The notes under the pieces are model-generated. The model worked only from the letters and a program-made list of their open reading frames with translations, had not been told where the DNA came from and did not search any database. From positions 1 through 32,173 of the forward strand of contig DASTZC010000201.1 of assembly GCA_035764505.1 (NCBI GenBank): a stretch of 32,173 nucleotides of DNA. Reading direction: 5' to 3'. This DNA is from Candidatus Polarisedimenticolia bacterium (lineage in GTDB: Bacteria > Acidobacteriota > Polarisedimenticolia > Gp22-AA2 > AA152). Shown here in pieces: positions 28,706-32,173 of this stretch (its first letter is position 1; every line of letters starts with the position of its first letter). Position numbers and translations under genes: made by a program.

Positions 28706-29995
28706 GTGCCCGGTGCCGTCATCCTCGGGGGCGCCCGCACCCCTTTCGTCAAATCGTGGGGCCCGTTCCGGGGGGTTTCCGCCCAGGAGCTGGGACGCGT
28801 CGCCGCCTCGGAGGCGCTGGCCCGCTCCACCATCGATCCCGCCGATCTCGACGAGGTGATCTTCGGCAATGTGGCGCAGCCGGCCGACGCCACCAACCTG
28901 GCCCGGGTCGTGGCGCTGCGCGCCAACGTCCCCAAGGCCATTCCTGCCTACACCGTGAACCGCAACTGCGCCTCCGGAATCCAGGCGGTGACCGACGCCG
29001 CGCTGCGGATCGAGTCGGGACGCGCCGACCTGATCCTGGCGGGGGGCGCCGAGTCGATGTCGCGCATCCCGTTCCTGTTCCAGGAGGAGACCCGCGATCT
29101 GATGATGAGCGCCATGCGCGCGCGCGGAACGGTGCGCCGCCTGGCGGCCTGGCTCCGGATGCGGCCTCGGAACTTCAAGCCGGTGGTGGGACTGGAGGTG
29201 GGGCTCACCGATCCGGTGGCCGGGCTCAACATGGGAGAGACGGCCGAGGTCCTCGCCAAGCGCTACGAGATCCCGCGCGAGGAGCAGGACCGCTTCGCGC
29301 TGCAGAGCCACCTCCGGGCGGCGAAGGCCACCGAGTCGGGACGCCTGCGGGAAGAGATCGTCCCGGTGTTCCTTCCGCCGCGATACGCGGAAGCGATCCC
29401 CGACGATGTCGGCTTCCGTCCCGAGCAGAGCCTGGAGGCGCTGGCGAAGCTGAAGCCGGTGTTCGACCGGCGCTTCGGGACGGTGACCGCGGGCAACAGC
29501 AGCATGATTACCGACGGCGCGGCGGCGCTGGTCCTTGCCTCCGAGGAGAAGGCCCGTGAATCGGGATATCCGATCCTGGGGCGAATCCGTGCCTGGGCCT
29601 TCGCCGGCTGCGATCCGTCCACCATGGGAATGGGGCCGGCCTACGCCGTTCCGCTGGCGCTGCGGCGCGCCGGTTTGGAATGGCGCGACGTGAAGCTCGC
29701 CGAGATCAACGAGGCGTTCGCCGCGCAGGTGCTGGCCTGCGCGCGGGCGTTCGCCAGCCGCGAGTTCGCCGCCAAGGAGCTGGGACGCTCCCAGCCGATC
29801 GGCGAGATCGACTTCGAGCGCACCAACGTCAATGGCGGCGCCATCGCCCTGGGCCACCCGGTGGGCAGCTCCGGAGCCCGCCTGATCCTGACCCTGTGCC
29901 TGGAGATGATCCGGCGCGGCAAGGATCTGGGCGTCGCGACGCTGTGCGTGGGAGGAGGCCAGGGAGCTGCGGTGGTGATCGAGCAGGTGGCATGA
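28706..29995 (+). CDS. Acetyl-CoA C-acyltransferase (3-ketoacyl-CoA thiolase)
   Basis: Thiolase carries out the last step of a fatty-acid beta-oxidation round, cleaving 3-ketoacyl-CoA with CoA to acetyl-CoA and a shortened acyl-CoA. The 429-residue protein has the nucleophile Cys88 in NRNCASGIQAV, the NEAFAAQ motif (335-341), catalytic His384 in GGAIALGHPVGSSGAR and Cys414 in CVGGGQGAA. The length and the insertion around 130-170 (RDLMMSAMRARGTVRRLAAWL...) resemble FadI/trifunctional-enzyme beta subunits more than short acetoacetyl-CoA thiolases. The start is GTG 28706-28708, giving MPGAVILGGARTPF, with AGGG six bases before. It overlaps the following multifunctional enzyme gene by 4 bases, and the two products probably form one complex. 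Confidence 0.92.
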   Translation: MPGAVILGGARTPFVKSWGPFRGVSAQELGRVAASEALARSTIDPADLDEVIFGNVAQPADATNLARVVALRANVPKAIPAYTVNRNCASGIQAVTDAALRIESGRADLILAGGAESMSRIPFLFQEETRDLMMSAMRARGTVRRLAAWLRMRPRNFKPVVGLEVGLTDPVAGLNMGETAEVLAKRYEIPREEQDRFALQSHLRAAKATESGRLREEIVPVFLPPRYAEAIPDDVGFRPEQSLEALAKLKPVFDRRFGTVTAGNSSMITDGAAALVLASEEKARESGYPILGRIRAWAFAGCDPSTMGMGPAYAVPLALRRAGLEWRDVKLAEINEAFAAQVLACARAFASREFAAKELGRSQPIGEIDFERTNVNGGAIALGHPVGSSGARLILTLCLEMIRRGKDLGVATLCVGGGQGAAVVIEQVA

Positions 29996-32148
29996 CCCGC
30001 GACAAGCCCGGAATCGAGCTGAGCACCGACGCGGAAGGGATTGCGCACCTCGTCCTGGACCGCGGCGACGGCTCCCTCAACATCCTCGACCAGATCTTCA
30101 TGCAGGCCCTCGAGTCCCACCTGGGCGAGCTGGAGTCGCGAAAAGAATCTCCCAAGGGGCTTGTGGTCCGCTCGGCGCGCCCCGATTCGTTCATCGTCGG
30201 CGCCGATGTGGAGGAGATTGCGAAGCTCGCCTCGGCGGAAGAGGCGGAGCAGAAATCGACCTACGGCCAGGGCCTCTTCAACCGGCTCGAGGCTCTCCCT
30301 TTCCCGGTGGTCGCGGCGGTGCGCGGCACCTGCCTGGGAGGCGGGACCGAGCTGGCGCTCGCCTGCCATGCATTGATTGCCGGGGACGATGCGCAGACCG
30401 AGATTGGCCTGCCCGAGGTGCGATTGGGGCTGATCCCGGGATGGGGAGGGACGCAGCGCCTGCCGCGCCGCGTGCCGCTGCCCGTCGCCGTGGAGATGAT
30501 CCTCACCGGGAAATCGCAGCGCGGCGCCGGCGCCCAGCGTGTCGGCCTGGCCGACGCTTGCGTTCCTCCCGATTACGTCCTGCGCGAGGCGCTCGCCTGG
30601 ATTCAGGCCGCCTCCTCAAGACCGCGCTACCGCCCTCCGGCGCGGCACGGCGGGGCCGATGCGCTCAGCCGCGCGGCGCGCTGGTTTCCGCCGTTCCGCA
30701 AAGCCTTTTTCGCCGCCGTGCGCCGCAAGACCGCCGCCAAGGCGAATCCCGATCACTATCCGGCCCCCTACCTCGCATTGGAGTCGATCGAGCAGGGGCT
30801 GGGGAGCGATCTGGCGCACGGCCTGGCGCGCGAGGCGCAGCTGCTCGGCCGCGCCGCGACCACCGAAGCGCGCAAGAACCTGACGCGTCTGTTCCTCCTG
30901 CAGCGCGACGCCCGCAAGGTGCTCTCGCTGCTGAATCCCGCCGTCCGATGGCGGCGCGTCGACCGGCTCGGCCTGCTGGGAGCCGGGGTGATGGGGGGGG
31001 GCATCGCGCAGATCGCCGCATCCTCCGGCCTCGTGGTCCGGATGAAGGACGTCGATGCGAAGCCGCTGGGCGCCGGATTGCGCCACGCGCGCGAGGTCTT
31101 CGAGAAGGAAGCGGCGCGCCGCCGGCAGCCGGCGCGCGTGGTGGAGGCAGGGATGGCCCGCATCGTCCCGACCACCTCCTATGCGGGCTTCGAGACGCTG
31201 CCTTGTGTCGTGGAGGCGGTGGTGGAGAACCTCGAGATCAAGCGCAAGGTTCTCGCCGAGGTGGAGGAAGTATCGCGCGGCGGCTGTCTGTTCGCCACCA
31301 ATACCTCCTCGCTGCGAATCGACCTGATTGCGCAGGGGGCCCGCCACCCGCAAAACGTCGTCGGCATGCACTTCTTCAACCCGGTGGACAGGATGCCGCT
31401 GGTCGAGGTGATCCGCGGCGGCGCGACTTCGGATGAGGCGGTGGCGACCATCGTGGAGCTCTGCCGCCGTCTGAAGAAGACGCCGGTGGTGGTGAGCGAC
31501 GGCCCCGGCTTCCTGGTGAATCGCCTGTTGATGGCGATGCTCATCGAGGCGCTCTTTCTCCTGAAGGAGGGAAGCACGATCGAGGCCGTGGACGGCGCGA
31601 TGAAGCGCTTCGGCATGCCGATGGGGCCTTTCGAGCTGCTCGATCGCGTCGGCATCGACGTGGCCTACAAGGTCTCGCTCATCCTGGGCGAAGCCTTCGC
31701 CGATCGTATCCGCGCGCCGCGCATCCTCGAGGCCGCCTATCAGGAGCAGCGCTTCGGGCAAAAGAACGGCAAAGGGTTCTATCGCTGGCCGAACGGGGAG
31801 CGCGGCCGACCCGATCCCACCGCCTACGCCACGGTGCACGATCGCGGCGGGCGCATCGCCCCCGAGGGGGAAGCGGTGGACCGGATGATCCTGCCGATGA
31901 TCAACGAGGCGGCCTTGTGCCTGCTGGAAGGGGTGGCGCGTACTCCCGCCGACGTCGACCTGGCGATGGTGATGGGGACCGGCTTTCCGCCGTTTCGCGG
32001 CGGGTTGCTGCGCTACGCCGACTCGCTGGGGCTGAATGAGGTGGTGCGCCGGATGGACCGGCTCGCCGCCGCCGCCGATCCCCGCTTCAAGCCGGTGCCG
32101 CTGCTGCGCGAGCTTGCCCGCTCTTCCAGAACTTTCCTGCCCGCCTAG
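29992..32148 (+). CDS. FadB/FadJ-type multifunctional enzyme: enoyl-CoA hydratase and 3-hydroxyacyl-CoA dehydrogenase
   Basis: This protein catalyses the second and third steps of beta-oxidation: hydration of trans-2-enoyl-CoA, and NAD-dependent oxidation of 3-hydroxyacyl-CoA. The 718-residue chain starts with a crotonase domain (about 8-200) with oxyanion segment FIVGADVEEI and both catalytic acids, Glu120 (GGGTELALAC) and Glu142 (GLPEVRLGLIPGWGGTQRLP). A linker of helices follows. The dehydrogenase NAD fold (about 323-505) has GLLGAGVMGGGIA (328-338) and the catalytic pair His460 (GMHFFNP) and Glu472. Two C-terminal dehydrogenase domains follow, with FGMPMGPFELLDRVGID and MGTGFPPFRGGLLRYAD. 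The ATG overlaps the thiolase stop as ATGA. The 3'-to-5' gene order thiolase-then-hydratase matches fadI-fadJ rather than fadBA. Substrate chain length cannot be read from sequence. Confidence 0.94.
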   Translation: MTRDKPGIELSTDAEGIAHLVLDRGDGSLNILDQIFMQALESHLGELESRKESPKGLVVRSARPDSFIVGADVEEIAKLASAEEAEQKSTYGQGLFNRLEALPFPVVAAVRGTCLGGGTELALACHALIAGDDAQTEIGLPEVRLGLIPGWGGTQRLPRRVPLPVAVEMILTGKSQRGAGAQRVGLADACVPPDYVLREALAWIQAASSRPRYRPPARHGGADALSRAARWFPPFRKAFFAAVRRKTAAKANPDHYPAPYLALESIEQGLGSDLAHGLAREAQLLGRAATTEARKNLTRLFLLQRDARKVLSLLNPAVRWRRVDRLGLLGAGVMGGGIAQIAASSGLVVRMKDVDAKPLGAGLRHAREVFEKEAARRRQPARVVEAGMARIVPTTSYAGFETLPCVVEAVVENLEIKRKVLAEVEEVSRGGCLFATNTSSLRIDLIAQGARHPQNVVGMHFFNPVDRMPLVEVIRGGATSDEAVATIVELCRRLKKTPVVVSDGPGFLVNRLLMAMLIEALFLLKEGSTIEAVDGAMKRFGMPMGPFELLDRVGIDVAYKVSLILGEAFADRIRAPRILEAAYQEQRFGQKNGKGFYRWPNGERGRPDPTAYATVHDRGGRIAPEGEAVDRMILPMINEAALCLLEGVARTPADVDLAMVMGTGFPPFRGGLLRYADSLGLNEVVRRMDRLAAAADPRFKPVPLLRELARSSRTFLPA

Positions 32149-32173
32149 TCCGCCCCCTACGGCCCTCCGGAAT

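Overview
The window is a densely packed stretch of chromosome from a GC-rich bacterium with a Gram-negative type envelope. MurE carries the DNPR motif of meso-diaminopimelate ligases, and there is an OmpA-type outer-membrane protein, a periplasmic HtrA protease and NtrC-type sigma-54 signalling. A PASTA domain on the division transpeptidase, many TTG/GTG starts and thrombospondin type-3 repeats on OmpA would fit Acidobacteriota or a related deep-branching soil or sediment phylum. Myxococcota-like bacteria are also possible. This placement is inference from gene content only. No tRNA, rRNA, insertion sequence, phage gene or CRISPR array was seen, and no gap between genes exceeds about 200 bases.

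Region 1 (1-12516, minus strand) is the division and cell wall (dcw) cluster in classical order: mraZ, rsmH, ftsL, ftsI, murE, murF, mraY, murD, ftsW, murG, murC. The last gene is cut by the left edge. Most genes overlap by a few bases or are separated by at most about 30. One strong sigma-70 promoter lies upstream of mraZ, followed at once by three GTGGA boxes spaced exactly 10 bp, which are very probably the autoregulatory MraZ operator. These genes make the UDP-MurNAc-pentapeptide (murC to murF), lipid I (mraY) and lipid II (murG), and polymerise and cross-link septal peptidoglycan (ftsW/ftsI with ftsL).

Region 2 (12640-19000) holds a plus-strand pair, a two-module M16 peptidase and a small CoA-binding protein. 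These converge on minus-strand ompA across a strong terminator hairpin. Upstream of ompA, on the same strand, is an exported Xaa-Pro aminopeptidase of the M24B family.

Region 3 (19100-27275, plus strand) is a signalling block: sensor histidine kinase, NAD-dependent DNA ligase ligA, AI-2E family membrane protein and an NtrC-family response regulator, each start overlapping the previous stop. A near-perfect sigma-54 promoter then precedes a receiver-only response regulator. A sigma-70 promoter at the end of that gene drives htrA, which ends in a 14-bp-stem terminator. The layout suggests a sigma-54 phosphorelay near an envelope protease; the functional link is inference.

Region 4 (27280-32148, plus strand) has a second NtrC-family regulator of NtrX-like type, possibly translated from a leaderless mRNA. 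Close behind it is a fatty-acid beta-oxidation pair, a thiolase and a FadB/FadJ-type multifunctional enzyme. All three genes look co-transcribed.

Most genes are well-known families. The points worth a second look are regulatory: the sigma-54 promoter between the two response regulators, the MraZ operator geometry, ligA inside a two-component operon, and the regulator/beta-oxidation linkage.
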